Of a stretch of DNA of 64,000 nucleotides, positions 28,255 through 36,928 are shown in pieces. Both the position numbers and the translations under genes were made by a program. This stretch comes from GCA-2718815 sp963578105. Its GTDB lineage: Bacteria; Planctomycetota; Planctomycetia; Pirellulales; Pirellulaceae. Position 1 is the stretch's first letter, and each line of letters starts with the position of its first letter. The notes beneath the pieces were generated by a model, which searched no databases, had not been told where the DNA came from, and saw only the letters and a list, made by a program, of their open reading frames with translations. The stretch lies in contig CAUZBP010000006.1 of NCBI GenBank assembly GCA_963578105.1, positions 62,001 through 126,000 of the forward strand, read 5' to 3'.

Positions 28255-29292
28255 ATGATCATGAACTTGGAACGCTTCTGGCAAGACCGCCCGGTTTTGG
28301 TGACCGGAGGCACCGGCCTGGTTGGCGGCTGGCTGGTCAAACGTTTGTTAGCGGCAGGTGCAGATGTCGTTTGTCTTGTCCGCGACTGGGTTCCCCAAGC
28401 TGATCTGGTTCAAACGAACGCTATCTCCCAGGTGCGCGTCGTGCGTGGTCATCTTGGTGACCAGGCTTTACTCGAGCGGACGCTGGGCGAATACGAGATT
28501 GACACGGTCATCCACCTGGCTGCTCAATCGATCGTCGGAATTGCCAATCGGAATCCCGTTTCGACCTTTGAAAGCAACATCCAAGGAACGTGGACACTCC
28601 TCGAGGCCTGCCGGCGCAGCCCACGTGTCAAGCAGATCGTTGTCGCCTCGTCGGATAAGGCCTATGGCGACGTGTCCCAGTTACCCTACACAGAATCCAC
28701 CCCGTTGGCTGGCCGTCACCCGTATGACGTGAGCAAAACCTGTGGTGACTTGATTGCCCAAAGCTACGCCACCACGTACGACCTGCCGCTTGTGATCACC
28801 CGCTGCGGAAACTTCTACGGCGGCGGTGACTTGAACTGGAACCGAATCGTACCCGGTACGATTCGTGCGGTGTTACGCGGGCAGCAGCCCGTCATCCGCT
28901 CTGATGGCACATTCGTACGAGATTATTTCTATGTAGAAGATGGTGCGGCAGCCTACATGCATCTTGCCGAACAACTCGCCCTCAGAGAAGAACTCGGTGG
29001 CGAGGCATTCAATTTCTCCAACGAAATGCAAGTGACTGTGCTCGAACTTGTGGAACGAATCTTGCATCAAATGGAATCGACATTGCAACCGGCGGTGCTT
29101 AACGAGGCCAGCAACGAGATTCGGCGACAGTATTTGAGCGCCGACAAGGCCCACCGAGAACTTTCCTGGCAACCGCTGTACACGCTCGATGAAGGACTTT
29201 CACGGACGATTCAATGGTACAAGCAATTTTTCCAGCAGCACGAGAACGTCAACAATTGCCGACATGCCGCGCCTGTGGCGGCAACCGCCTGA
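28255..29292 (+). CDS. rfbG: CDP-glucose 4,6-dehydratase
   Basis: Converts CDP-glucose to CDP-4-keto-6-deoxyglucose with bound NAD+. 345 residues of the extended short-chain dehydrogenase fold: GGTGLVGGWL near residue 18, VIHLAAQSIVG, a catalytic region with ASSDKAYGD, Tyr-x-x-x-Lys in HPYDVSKTCGD, and TRCGNFYGGGDLNWNRIVP, which is typical of the CDP-glucose enzyme. GAGG lies eight bases before the ATG. Its 3' end overlaps the next reading frame by up to 79 bases. Confidence 0.95.
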   Translation: MIMNLERFWQDRPVLVTGGTGLVGGWLVKRLLAAGADVVCLVRDWVPQADLVQTNAISQVRVVRGHLGDQALLERTLGEYEIDTVIHLAAQSIVGIANRNPVSTFESNIQGTWTLLEACRRSPRVKQIVVASSDKAYGDVSQLPYTESTPLAGRHPYDVSKTCGDLIAQSYATTYDLPLVITRCGNFYGGGDLNWNRIVPGTIRAVLRGQQPVIRSDGTFVRDYFYVEDGAAAYMHLAEQLALREELGGEAFNFSNEMQVTVLELVERILHQMESTLQPAVLNEASNEIRRQYLSADKAHRELSWQPLYTLDEGLSRTIQWYKQFFQQHENVNNCRHAAPVAATA

Positions 29293-30476
29293 CCGAGATT
29301 CTGTCGCTTGGCAAAACACCGCTCGCCAATGCGCTGCTCGACAAAGAGCAACTTGATCAGCCCGAGCCGACCTATCCTCTTGAGCTGGCTTTCTGTTCGA
29401 AGTGTGCGCTTGTGCAAATCACGGAAACGGTCCCGCCTGAAACACTTTTTCGCAACTACGCATACTTCTCTTCCTTTTCCGATACCATGCTCGAACATGC
29501 CCGCTCGCTGACGGGAAAATTGCGCGAACAGCGGCGGCTGCACGGGCAGAGTCTTGTGGTCGAAGTGGCCAGCAACGATGGCTATCTTTTAAAATTTTAT
29601 CAGCAGGCCGGCGTTCCCGTCCTGGGCATTGAACCTGCGGTGAACATTGCACACGTGGCACAGTCCCAGCACGGTATTCCAACACTGTGCGAATTCTTCG
29701 GAGACTCACTGGCAAGGCAGCTTGTGACGGCAGGCAAGCGGGCTGACGTGATTCACGCCAACAATGTCCTGGCCCATGTCCCCGATCTGAACGGGTTCAT
29801 CGCCGGGGTCAAGATGTTGCTTCAGCCTTCAGGTGTGGCTGTCGTGGAAGTGCCCTACGTCAAAGACCTGATCGACCACGTCGAGTTTGACACCATCTAT
29901 CACGAACACTTGTGTTACTTTTCGCTGACTGCCGTCGATCGCCTGGTCCGACGACACGATTTGCAAATTCTCGACGTCGAACGCCTTGCAATTCATGGTG
30001 GATCGCTGCGTATCTACATGGGACATCCTGGCCGCGTCGAGTCCACCGTGGCGGCGCAGGAATTGTTACAGTCCGAAGCCACCTGGGTGGAAAACTTGTC
30101 GTTCTACGAGAGCTTTGGAGCCAGAGTTGTCCGGCTTCGTGAAGAATTGACAGGGCTGCTGCGGAAACTCAAATCCGAACACAAGCGCATTGCCGTCTAC
30201 GGGGCCTCCGCCAAGGGCAGCACGTTGCTCAACTATTTCGGTATCGGCAACGAAACACTTGATTACGTTGTCGATCGCAGCACGATCAAACAAGGACGTT
30301 TCACTCCGGGTACCCATTTGAAGATCCACGCACCGGAACGACTGCTCGACGACCAGCCCGATTACGTGCTTTTGCTGACATGGAACTTCGCCAAGGAAAT
30401 CCTCGACCAGCAGGCGGAATACCGTCAGCTTGGAGGACGCTTTATCATTCCCATTCCGGAAGTCCAAGTCGCCTGA
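29214..30476 (+). CDS. NDP-hexose C-methyltransferase-like protein (NovU/TylC3 type)
   Basis: 420 residues with the three-part layout of sugar C-methyltransferases. An N-terminal zinc site has CRACGG and, 45 residues on, CSKC. The SAM domain has LVVEVASNDGYLLKF and HANNVLAHVPDL. The C-terminal Rossmann-like domain has IAVYGASAKGSTLLNYFG and YVVDRS. Known relatives put a methyl group on C-3 of a 4-keto-6-deoxy sugar. The HEHLCYFSL and HGGSLRIY motifs of the active site are present. The ATG at 29214 overlaps rfbG; a TTG at 29256 just ahead of the first Cys is an alternative start. Confidence 0.9.
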   Translation: MVQAIFPAARERQQLPTCRACGGNRLTEILSLGKTPLANALLDKEQLDQPEPTYPLELAFCSKCALVQITETVPPETLFRNYAYFSSFSDTMLEHARSLTGKLREQRRLHGQSLVVEVASNDGYLLKFYQQAGVPVLGIEPAVNIAHVAQSQHGIPTLCEFFGDSLARQLVTAGKRADVIHANNVLAHVPDLNGFIAGVKMLLQPSGVAVVEVPYVKDLIDHVEFDTIYHEHLCYFSLTAVDRLVRRHDLQILDVERLAIHGGSLRIYMGHPGRVESTVAAQELLQSEATWVENLSFYESFGARVVRLREELTGLLRKLKSEHKRIAVYGASAKGSTLLNYFGIGNETLDYVVDRSTIKQGRFTPGTHLKIHAPERLLDDQPDYVLLLTWNFAKEILDQQAEYRQLGGRFIIPIPEVQVA

Positions 30477-30523
30477 CTTTCAAGGCAGGAGTCAATCCTC
30501 TACCACCGGGAGAGTTACCAACT

Positions 30524-31096
30524 ATGGCAGAAGCCCTGGCCGTTCAGGCGAGTCCAAATAAGAAACTGAAATTCACACCCACAAGCATCGATCGTGCCTT
30601 GCTCATCCAGTCACAGCCGCTGGCCGACGAACGGGGTTATTTCGCACGCGTCTGGTGCCAGCAGGAGTTTGCTGAACTCGGCTTGAACACCGATCTTGTC
30701 CAGTGCAACCTCTCGCACAACCACCAACGTGGTACGTTGCGCGGAATGCACTACCAACGGGCACCGTTTGAAGAGGCAAAAGTGGTACGGTGTACGCAGG
30801 GATCGATTTACGACGTCATCATTGATTTGCGCAGCGATTCTCCTAGCTTCATGCATTGGCAGGCATTCGAACTGTCAGCTGATAACCAGCAGATGCTTTA
30901 CATTCCAGAAGGTTGTGCCCACGGCTTTCAAACGCTGACCGACTCGGCCCAGGTCTTTTACCAGATGTCCCAGCCATATCATCCGGAATATGCCAGTGGT
31001 GTGCGATGGAACGACCCCGCCTGGGACATTGAGTGGCCCCTACAGGTTTCCCGGATTTCACGCCAAGATCAAACCCATCCTGATTTCAACTCATGA
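30524..31096 (+). CDS. rfbC: dTDP-4-dehydrorhamnose 3,5-epimerase family protein
   Basis: The ATG at 30524 follows GGGAGAG and gives 190 residues; a longer open frame from 30380 overlaps the previous gene and is unlikely. RmlC motifs: ADERGYFARVWCQQEF, LSHNHQRGTLRGMHYQ with the catalytic His, VVRCTQGSIYDVIIDLR, and LYIPEGCAHGFQTL. It inverts C-3 and/or C-5 of a 4-keto-6-deoxy sugar nucleotide, here most likely a CDP sugar given its neighbours. The stop overlaps the next start (ATGA). Confidence 0.92.
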   Translation: MAEALAVQASPNKKLKFTPTSIDRALLIQSQPLADERGYFARVWCQQEFAELGLNTDLVQCNLSHNHQRGTLRGMHYQRAPFEEAKVVRCTQGSIYDVIIDLRSDSPSFMHWQAFELSADNQQMLYIPEGCAHGFQTLTDSAQVFYQMSQPYHPEYASGVRWNDPAWDIEWPLQVSRISRQDQTHPDFNS

Positions 31097-32010
31097 ACCG
31101 AGTACTCATTACCGGAGCAACCGGCTTTGTCGGTCAGCACTGCCTGCCGCTTCTGCGGGAACGGACTGCCGAGGTACACGCTGTCTGCTGCCACACCCAG
31201 CCAGTACCGAGTCACGGAATCCACTGGCATCGGCTCGACTTGCTGGACCACCACGCGACCGAAGAACTCTTTCGCACCTTACAACCCAGCCATTTGTTAC
31301 ACACAGCTTGGTTCACAAAACCGTCTGAGTTCTGGTCATCGCCGGAAAACCTGCGGTGGCTTGAGTCCAGCATGACGATACTGCAGCAATTTCAAACGCA
31401 TGGTGGAGAACGGGCCGTCTGCACGGGAAGTTGTGCGGAATACGACTGGAGCCGGGGATACTGCCAGGAATCCTCGACACCGCTGTTACCCGCGACCATC
31501 TATGGCAAGTGTAAGCACATGCTTCAACGGTACCTGGATACCTTCGGCAACTTGAATGGATTGAGCACCGCCTGGGCAAGAATATTTTTTCTGTACGGAC
31601 CCGGCGCCCATCCAGAAAAATTTCCCGGATCGATCATCTCTACATTGCTGAGCGATCAGTCCGCGGTTTGTTCACAGGGGCATCTGGTGCGTGACTTTTT
31701 ACACATTGCCGACGCCGCAGACGCGCTGGTTTCCTTGCTCGACTCCTCCTGCGAGGGGCCAATCAATGTCGGGTCTGGCATTCCGGTACGGTTGGAAGAA
31801 ATGGCGGCACAAATTGCTGATCAGTTGCAACGCCGTCCCCTGCTGACAATCCAGAGGACACCGGGTCCCGGGCCGGAGCCCCCCGTCTTGTTGGCAGACG
31901 TGAGTCGGTTGCGCAACGAACTGAAATGGTCGCCTCGATTTGGTTGGAGAAAAGGGTTGTCGGACACCACGGACTGGTGGGAAAGGAACCTGCAGCACCA
32001 TGCGGCTTGA
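31093..32010 (+). CDS. NAD-dependent epimerase/dehydratase (likely 4-keto sugar reductase)
   Basis: 305 residues, ATGA overlap with the epimerase gene. Extended short-chain dehydrogenase fold: LITGATGFVGQHCLPLL at the N-terminus, a Ser-containing TGSCAEYDW strand, Tyr-x-x-x-Lys in TIYGKCKHML, and RIFFLYGPGAHPEKFPGS. The C-terminus has FGWRKGLSDTTDWWER. By position it should reduce the 4-keto group of the methylated, epimerised CDP sugar, like CDP-abequose synthase and related reductases; that is inference. Confidence 0.85.
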   Translation: MNRVLITGATGFVGQHCLPLLRERTAEVHAVCCHTQPVPSHGIHWHRLDLLDHHATEELFRTLQPSHLLHTAWFTKPSEFWSSPENLRWLESSMTILQQFQTHGGERAVCTGSCAEYDWSRGYCQESSTPLLPATIYGKCKHMLQRYLDTFGNLNGLSTAWARIFFLYGPGAHPEKFPGSIISTLLSDQSAVCSQGHLVRDFLHIADAADALVSLLDSSCEGPINVGSGIPVRLEEMAAQIADQLQRRPLLTIQRTPGPGPEPPVLLADVSRLRNELKWSPRFGWRKGLSDTTDWWERNLQHHAA

Positions 32011-33190
32011 TGCCTGTCCCATCTGCAAAAGCAAAACGATTGTAGATTTTTTGTGCCGACCTTCCGTACCTGTGCACCAGAATTTAGTGTGCTGCGAGGA
32101 AACACGCGCCCGCTCTATTTCACGCGGGCGGCTGGAGATGGTTGTTTGTTCGTGCTGCGGATTTACTTTTAACCGTTCTTTTGATTCCTCTCTTCTGGCC
32201 TACGGAACCAGTTACGACAACTCGCAGAATCACTCACCGGCGTTTGAACGCCACCTGGAAATCCTCGTCAACCGACTCCTGGATCAACACGGCGTTCGCA
32301 ACTGTCGCATTGTCGAAGTTGGTTGCGGAAAGGGAGATTTTCTTCGCCGGCTGGTCAAGGCACCAGGATCGACAAACCGTGGTATCGGCATGGACCCCAG
32401 CTACGAAGGCCCTGCCTTCGCCGCGGATGGGCGTCTCGAATTTCGACGGCAATTTTTCGACCGCAACACCCGCGATGTGGCTGCGGACGTCGTCATTTGC
32501 CGACATGTTATCGAACATATTGATCAGCCGGTTGATTTCCTGCGGGCGATTCGCCAGGGCCTGCAGAATTCCCCGCAAGCCAGGCTCTTTTTCGAGACAC
32601 CCTGCGTCTCGTGGATCCTGCAAAACAATGTCACCTGGGACTTCTTCTACGAACACTGTTCCCTGTTTACCAGCAATAGCTTAACAGCGGCCTTTGAACG
32701 TGCAGGATTCGACGTGGTCCAAGTGAACCACGTGTTTGCCGGCCAGTACCTGTGGCTGGAAGCGGTACCGGCAGAGCAACCATCCGCCAACCGGCTTGCT
32801 GGTGCGGATGTGGTTCAGCAGGCACGTGATTTCGGGCGTAGTGAAGCCCAACGCAAATTGCACTGGAGTCGAACGGCCGAACAACTGAAACTACGGGGAA
32901 ATGTTGCCGTCTGGGGCGCAGGTGCCAAGGGTGTCACGCTTGCCAATGTGATTGATCCCGATCGGCGGTTGATTTCCTGTATCGTCGACATCAACCCGAA
33001 CAAGCAGGGAAATTATCTGGCGGGCACCGGTCACCCCATCGTCAGTCCCAACAGGCTGCGCGAATTTAACGTGAAAACAGCAATCGTACTTAATCCAAAC
33101 TATGGCGAAGAAGTGGCCGCTTTAACGCATGATCTGGGTTTGGACGTCTCAGTCATTGACCTGATGGAGTGGGAGCAAAAGGCAGCATGA
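32000..33190 (+). CDS. zinc-finger class I SAM methyltransferase, second C-methyltransferase-like protein
   Basis: 396 residues from ATG 32000, overlapping the previous gene by 11 bases. Cysteines at CPICKS and CSCCGF form a split zinc site. The SAM motif is RIVEVGCGKGDFLRRL, then ICRHVIEHIDQPVDFLRAI. The C-terminal domain has VAVWGAGAKGVTLANVID and VVDINPNKQGNY-type residues, matching the tail of the gene at 29214. The two proteins therefore share architecture but are clearly diverged. It may act on a sugar or another part of the same glycan. Its stop overlaps the next start. Confidence 0.88.
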   Translation: MRLDACPICKSKTIVDFLCRPSVPVHQNLVCCEETRARSISRGRLEMVVCSCCGFTFNRSFDSSLLAYGTSYDNSQNHSPAFERHLEILVNRLLDQHGVRNCRIVEVGCGKGDFLRRLVKAPGSTNRGIGMDPSYEGPAFAADGRLEFRRQFFDRNTRDVAADVVICRHVIEHIDQPVDFLRAIRQGLQNSPQARLFFETPCVSWILQNNVTWDFFYEHCSLFTSNSLTAAFERAGFDVVQVNHVFAGQYLWLEAVPAEQPSANRLAGADVVQQARDFGRSEAQRKLHWSRTAEQLKLRGNVAVWGAGAKGVTLANVIDPDRRLISCIVDINPNKQGNYLAGTGHPIVSPNRLREFNVKTAIVLNPNYGEEVAALTHDLGLDVSVIDLMEWEQKAA

Positions 33191-33960
33191 AATTAATCCT
33201 CGATACCGACAGTCGTCAATTGACCGAAGTCAGTGGAACCGGGACTCGGGAACTGCCTTTGTATTCGAAGGAGGCATTTGAACTGCTGTCTGAGCAGTGG
33301 GTCAAAGTCGGTTGGGATCAGAAATATTCGTATACCTTTTCATGGCTGGGAGTGCCGGTCATTCAACTTCCTGAAGACATGATTCGCATTCAGGAAGTCA
33401 TCTACCGTACCCAACCCGATGTCATCGTCGAAACGGGTGTCGCCCATGGCGGCTCTTTGGTCTACTACGCCAGTGTCTGCAAGGTGCTGGGAAAAGGTCG
33501 TGTTATCGGCGTCGATGTCGAGATTCGAAAACACAATCGTCAAGCCATTGAGTCGCACCCACTCTCGGATGTAATCACACTCATCGAAGGTGACTCCGTG
33601 GATCCCTCCGTGGTGCAAGAGATCCGAAGCCTGGTTCACGAGGGCCAGACGGTGCTGGTGATCCTGGACTCATGCCACACCAAGGATCATGTTGCCGCCG
33701 AACTAGCGGCGTACCATGAACTGGTCACGGTTGGATCCTATATTGTGGCCACCGATGGTTTAATGGATCGAATTCATGATGTGCCGCGCGGGGAGCCCCA
33801 CTGGAAATTTGACAATCCGGCGGCGGCCGCCAAAGACTTTGCCGCCGAACACCCCGAATTCGTGCTGGAACCGCCAACGTGGATATTCAATGAAAGCGAA
33901 CTCACGGAAAACATCACCCACTGGCCCGGTGCCTGGTTACGACGGGTCGAGGCCCGCTGA
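33187..33960 (+). CDS. CmcI-like (cephalosporin hydroxylase family) protein
   Basis: 257 residues, starting in the stop codon of the previous gene (ATGA). Motifs of the CmcI/rhamnosyl O-methyltransferase family: DVIVETGVAHGGSLVYYAS for SAM, VIGVDVEIRKHN, LVILDSCHTKDHVAAEL with metal-site Asp and His, and IVATDGLMD. Despite the name, characterised relatives in glycan clusters are O-methyltransferases. It ends the operon, so it is a good candidate for a late sugar methylation. No glycosyltransferase or flippase gene follows. Confidence 0.88.
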   Translation: MKLILDTDSRQLTEVSGTGTRELPLYSKEAFELLSEQWVKVGWDQKYSYTFSWLGVPVIQLPEDMIRIQEVIYRTQPDVIVETGVAHGGSLVYYASVCKVLGKGRVIGVDVEIRKHNRQAIESHPLSDVITLIEGDSVDPSVVQEIRSLVHEGQTVLVILDSCHTKDHVAAELAAYHELVTVGSYIVATDGLMDRIHDVPRGEPHWKFDNPAAAAKDFAAEHPEFVLEPPTWIFNESELTENITHWPGAWLRRVEAR

Positions 33961-34130
33961 CCGATCTGACACACCGTCCCTGGCGTCGCTTCTTCTCCGC
34001 AAGGCAGACACGTTCTTGCTGCCTGGAACACCCCACGCCGGAAATCGACTGCCAACCCTTTAACACCACAAACACGGGTGCTAGAATCAATTCCAGGAAC
34101 ATCCGCCTTGGCTAATGATGGAAATTCAAG

Positions 34131-34664
34131 ATGAGATATTGTGGTGACGAAGAAGAGCAAAAATTTCACGAGGCCTGGGATGCGGTAGAAATCGCGCGGC
34201 CTGTAAATTACTCGCTTTTTACCTTCGGCGAGTCGGTGTTACCCTATTTTCTTGTTTGCGGTGATGCGGATCGCGATACAAACGTCGCCGTCAGCCAAGG
34301 TGAAGTACGTATCAACCGGCCCATGCTCATTACGCCGGAAGACACCCAGCCGGAATTTCAAAACTTCTTTGAAAATCAGCAGGAGGAAGGAGTTGTCCGG
34401 TTCTTAATGGCACGGACGGCCCGTTTCTCAAATCTGAGGTTTGAAAATCGTAGTGGTTCCAAACGCGACCATAGCGGAAGCATGGAAGCTGCTGTGGACC
34501 GGTTAAATCGCAAACTGGATGACGAGGAAGAGGATCAGGTTGCGATTCTTACGGCCCCACCGCAACTGGGAAACATTGCCATTTTGCGGTACGCTGCCGA
34601 ACGTGTCTGGAAAAGTGGTCCGGACAATGTCCAGGAACTTCGAGAACGGGGTTTTCTTCCATAG
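34131..34664 (+). CDS. hypothetical protein, 177 residues
   Basis: Not recognised. The sequence is acidic and soluble, with no signal peptide or membrane helix. It has a strand-rich N-terminal half (YSLFTFGESVLPYFLVCGD, GEVRINRPMLITPED), a polar middle with many charged residues (ENRSGSKRDHSGSMEAA), and a helical C-terminus ending RERGFLP. Base composition and codon use do not stand out. It is separate from the sugar operon by 170 bases. The ATG has no strong binding site. Confidence 0.65.
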   Translation: MRYCGDEEEQKFHEAWDAVEIARPVNYSLFTFGESVLPYFLVCGDADRDTNVAVSQGEVRINRPMLITPEDTQPEFQNFFENQQEEGVVRFLMARTARFSNLRFENRSGSKRDHSGSMEAAVDRLNRKLDDEEEDQVAILTAPPQLGNIAILRYAAERVWKSGPDNVQELRERGFLP

Positions 34665-34868
34665 CCGTTTCCCAAACATCTGTTTGTCTTCAACACCTGG
34701 TCCTCAAAAACGGGTAAGTCGCTGCTCTACTGAAGAAACCAGGACCGGGGCGGGAGACGGCAAGTCTGCTGGTGGGAAACCGGAGTCGCTGGAAAAGATG
34801 GATCCACGGGCGAAAGCGTCAGTACGATCCGTTACCGTTCCCTGGCAGCAGCCGATGAACACTGCAAA

Positions 34869-35303
34869 CTACTCTGACATCTTTTGAAGCTCTTGAAGTG
34901 CCTCCGTCAACGCATAGGTCCCCGTTTTGATTTCTTCGTCCGGGGCACCTTCCCTGGCAGCACTTATCAGCTTGTGCAGACTTTCCACTGCCTGGGACTT
35001 CAGAACTTCCCGCTCCGCACTGGCATACTTCCCCGGGATTGCCTCGGCCGCAAAAGCGCTGACCAACTGGCCGAATGGTTCACCCGTCAGATGGCTCCGC
35101 GCCGCAGCAAACTCACCATATCCAACGCTTCTTATCAGGAACTCCATGCCTTCGCGCTGTAGAGTCAGGCCATCCAGCGCCGGCCAGTGTGCCCTCTCCG
35201 GAATATCCGGCGGTTGACTGAGACGTGAAGCGGGACTGTCGCATCCAACCAGAGCTACCAGGAACCAAAAGGTAAATAAGCATCTCATTTCTGTTGATCT
35301 CAC
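34869..35303 (-). CDS. predicted lipoprotein downstream of DUF1559 array
   Basis: Up to 144 residues. The leader MRCLFTFWFLVALVGC carries a clear lipobox (LVGC). The mature part is mostly helical (REGMEFLIRSVGYGEFAAARSH) and unassigned. Two starts are possible: a GTG at 35303, three bases after the DUF1559 stop, or the ATG at 35288. The homologous spot after the other two DUF1559 copies still reads ATGAGATCAACAGAA, so the ancestral start was probably an ATG at 35303. Likely translated with the gene before it. Confidence 0.72.
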   Translation of the reverse strand: MRSTEMRCLFTFWFLVALVGCDSPASRLSQPPDIPERAHWPALDGLTLQREGMEFLIRSVGYGEFAAARSHLTGEPFGQLVSAFAAEAIPGKYASAEREVLKSQAVESLHKLISAAREGAPDEEIKTGTYALTEALQELQKMSE

Positions 35304-35723
35304 TCCTCAGCGATAAGTTGGCGTACGACCGTCATCCCGGCCACACGAATTTTTCCAGACACGCTTATTGATGTTTTCCGTCACGAAGTGGCAGGAACCG
35401 TCAGCGAACAACGCATTCACACCGCCCGGATGAAGACTCGATGCGGGTCGGGGGCCCCGTCGGCCCAGGGCCGCATCATCCAGCCAGTCAATTTCGTCCG
35501 CTCTCGGGTCATTCGGCCTGCGGGAAGCATTCGCTCCGCAATGCGCGGAAGATTCCGCCCAACGGGCGCAGCGCTGTGTACTGGCGTCATAACCCCAGCC
35601 ATTTTCCCAGTACGACTTGCCACGAAACACCTCGACCGACTGCACCGTGTGACTGGTTCCATCCCGAAAGTGCTTGATGTTGATGTAGATTTCTGGCAAG
35701 CCACCGTCACGAGACGAATCAAA
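35304..35723. repeat. 420-base direct repeat, unit A
   Basis: Identical base for base to 36509-36928 as far as I could compare, offset 1205 bases. It covers the 3' 40% of DUF1559 copy 1, including the stop codon. Confidence 0.85.
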
Positions 35724-36344
35724 TATATTCACCGAAAGCATCGCGGCGTAGTTCGTCCCGGCAACTCTCCGTTTACCAATGTTCTTGATTTCGGGACCCT
35801 TGCGAACGACCGGCGTTATATCCGTGGGGCAAACATAGATTGGTATGACCCGCTTTTCGTGTTTTTTGTTCTTGCCGGCACCTTGAGGAGGAGGCCATGG
35901 CGGGCCTTTTGACTCGGGAAGACAGTGCCACCAGGAATCCATGTCAAACAGGTCGTAAAGCGGCTGCTGTTCAACAAACGGTAAAATCATCACTCGCCAG
36001 CTAAGGCTGTTACCAACATACCAGGTTGCTCCATTGCAGTCGTGATTCATGAGGCCCTGATTATACATTTCCCCAACCGACATACCCGTGTTTCGCGACG
36101 CTGGAAACGTCTGATGCGTGCCGTGATAGGCGTGGAGCCCCAATCCGATCTGCTTCAGATTGTTCACACACTGGGCACGCCGAGCCGCCTCCCGCGCCAT
36201 CTGTACGGCCGGTAACAACAGCGCAATCAAAATCGCGATAATGGCAATCACCACCAGCAATTCGACGAGCGTGAATCCGCGCAGCGTGCGATGCGACTTG
36301 TCGTCTGGATGAACGCTAAGGGGATGTGTAGATTTGCACGCCAT
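35307..36344 (-). CDS. DUF1559 pseudopilin-like protein, copy 1
   Basis: 345 residues. After a 25-residue polar leader comes the prepilin-type site and helix (GFTLVELLVVIAIIAILIA), as in type II secretion pseudopilins, followed by QMAREAARRAQCVNNLKQIGLG. The large DUF1559 domain ends with the His-x9-Asp-Gly motif (SLHPGGVNALFADGSCHFV). In planctomycetes these proteins occur in many copies; the role is unknown, probably surface or periplasmic. Its last 138 residues (from FDSSRDGG) are identical to copy 2. No clear ribosome binding site. Confidence 0.92.
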   Translation of the reverse strand: MACKSTHPLSVHPDDKSHRTLRGFTLVELLVVIAIIAILIALLLPAVQMAREAARRAQCVNNLKQIGLGLHAYHGTHQTFPASRNTGMSVGEMYNQGLMNHDCNGATWYVGNSLSWRVMILPFVEQQPLYDLFDMDSWWHCLPESKGPPWPPPQGAGKNKKHEKRVIPIYVCPTDITPVVRKGPEIKNIGKRRVAGTNYAAMLSVNIFDSSRDGGLPEIYINIKHFRDGTSHTVQSVEVFRGKSYWENGWGYDASTQRCARWAESSAHCGANASRRPNDPRADEIDWLDDAALGRRGPRPASSLHPGGVNALFADGSCHFVTENINKRVWKNSCGRDDGRTPTYR

Positions 36345-36430
36345 GGGGTGAAATGCCGAAAAGAGTCCCGCGGTGACGAGTGAACCATCCTACGTGCAAT
36401 TTGGCAAACCTGCTATTTGCCACTCATTGT

Positions 36431-36459
36431 ATATTACCGCTTTCAAATATTACTGTCGA
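36431..36459 (-). promoter_or_regulatory. putative promoter of DUF1559 copy 1
   Basis: On the minus strand TCGACA (36454-36459) and TAATAT (36431-36436) are separated by exactly 17 bases. The matching stretch upstream of copy 2 keeps the same spacing and most bases, as expected from the duplication. Confidence 0.3.
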
Positions 36460-36508
36460 TGCCAGCAATGGATTTTCCGTGTCGATATATTGTTTCTGTT
36501 GATCTCAT

Positions 36509-36928
36509 TCCTCAGCGATAAGTTGGCGTACGACCGTCATCCCGGCCACACGAATTTTTCCAGACACGCTTATTGATGTTTTCCGTCACGAAGTGGCAGG
36601 AACCGTCAGCGAACAACGCATTCACACCGCCCGGATGAAGACTCGATGCGGGTCGGGGGCCCCGTCGGCCCAGGGCCGCATCATCCAGCCAGTCAATTTC
36701 GTCCGCTCTCGGGTCATTCGGCCTGCGGGAAGCATTCGCTCCGCAATGCGCGGAAGATTCCGCCCAACGGGCGCAGCGCTGTGTACTGGCGTCATAACCC
36801 CAGCCATTTTCCCAGTACGACTTGCCACGAAACACCTCGACCGACTGCACCGTGTGACTGGTTCCATCCCGAAAGTGCTTGATGTTGATGTAGATTTCTG
36901 GCAAGCCACCGTCACGAGACGAATCAAA
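36509..36928. repeat. 420-base direct repeat, unit B
   Basis: Partner of 35304-35723; covers the 3' part of DUF1559 copy 2. A third, imperfect copy begins near 37706 in DUF1559 copy 3. Confidence 0.85.

Noticed and set aside
27371..33960. Full O-antigen or capsule locus
   Set aside because: No glycosyltransferase, flippase, polymerase or export gene is present in the run; it only makes a modified sugar nucleotide.
35417..36927. Identical 101-codon frames at 35417-35722 and 36622-36927, and plus-strand frames across the DUF1559 genes
   Set aside because: They lie in other frames of the DUF1559 genes and are identical only because the DNA repeat is.
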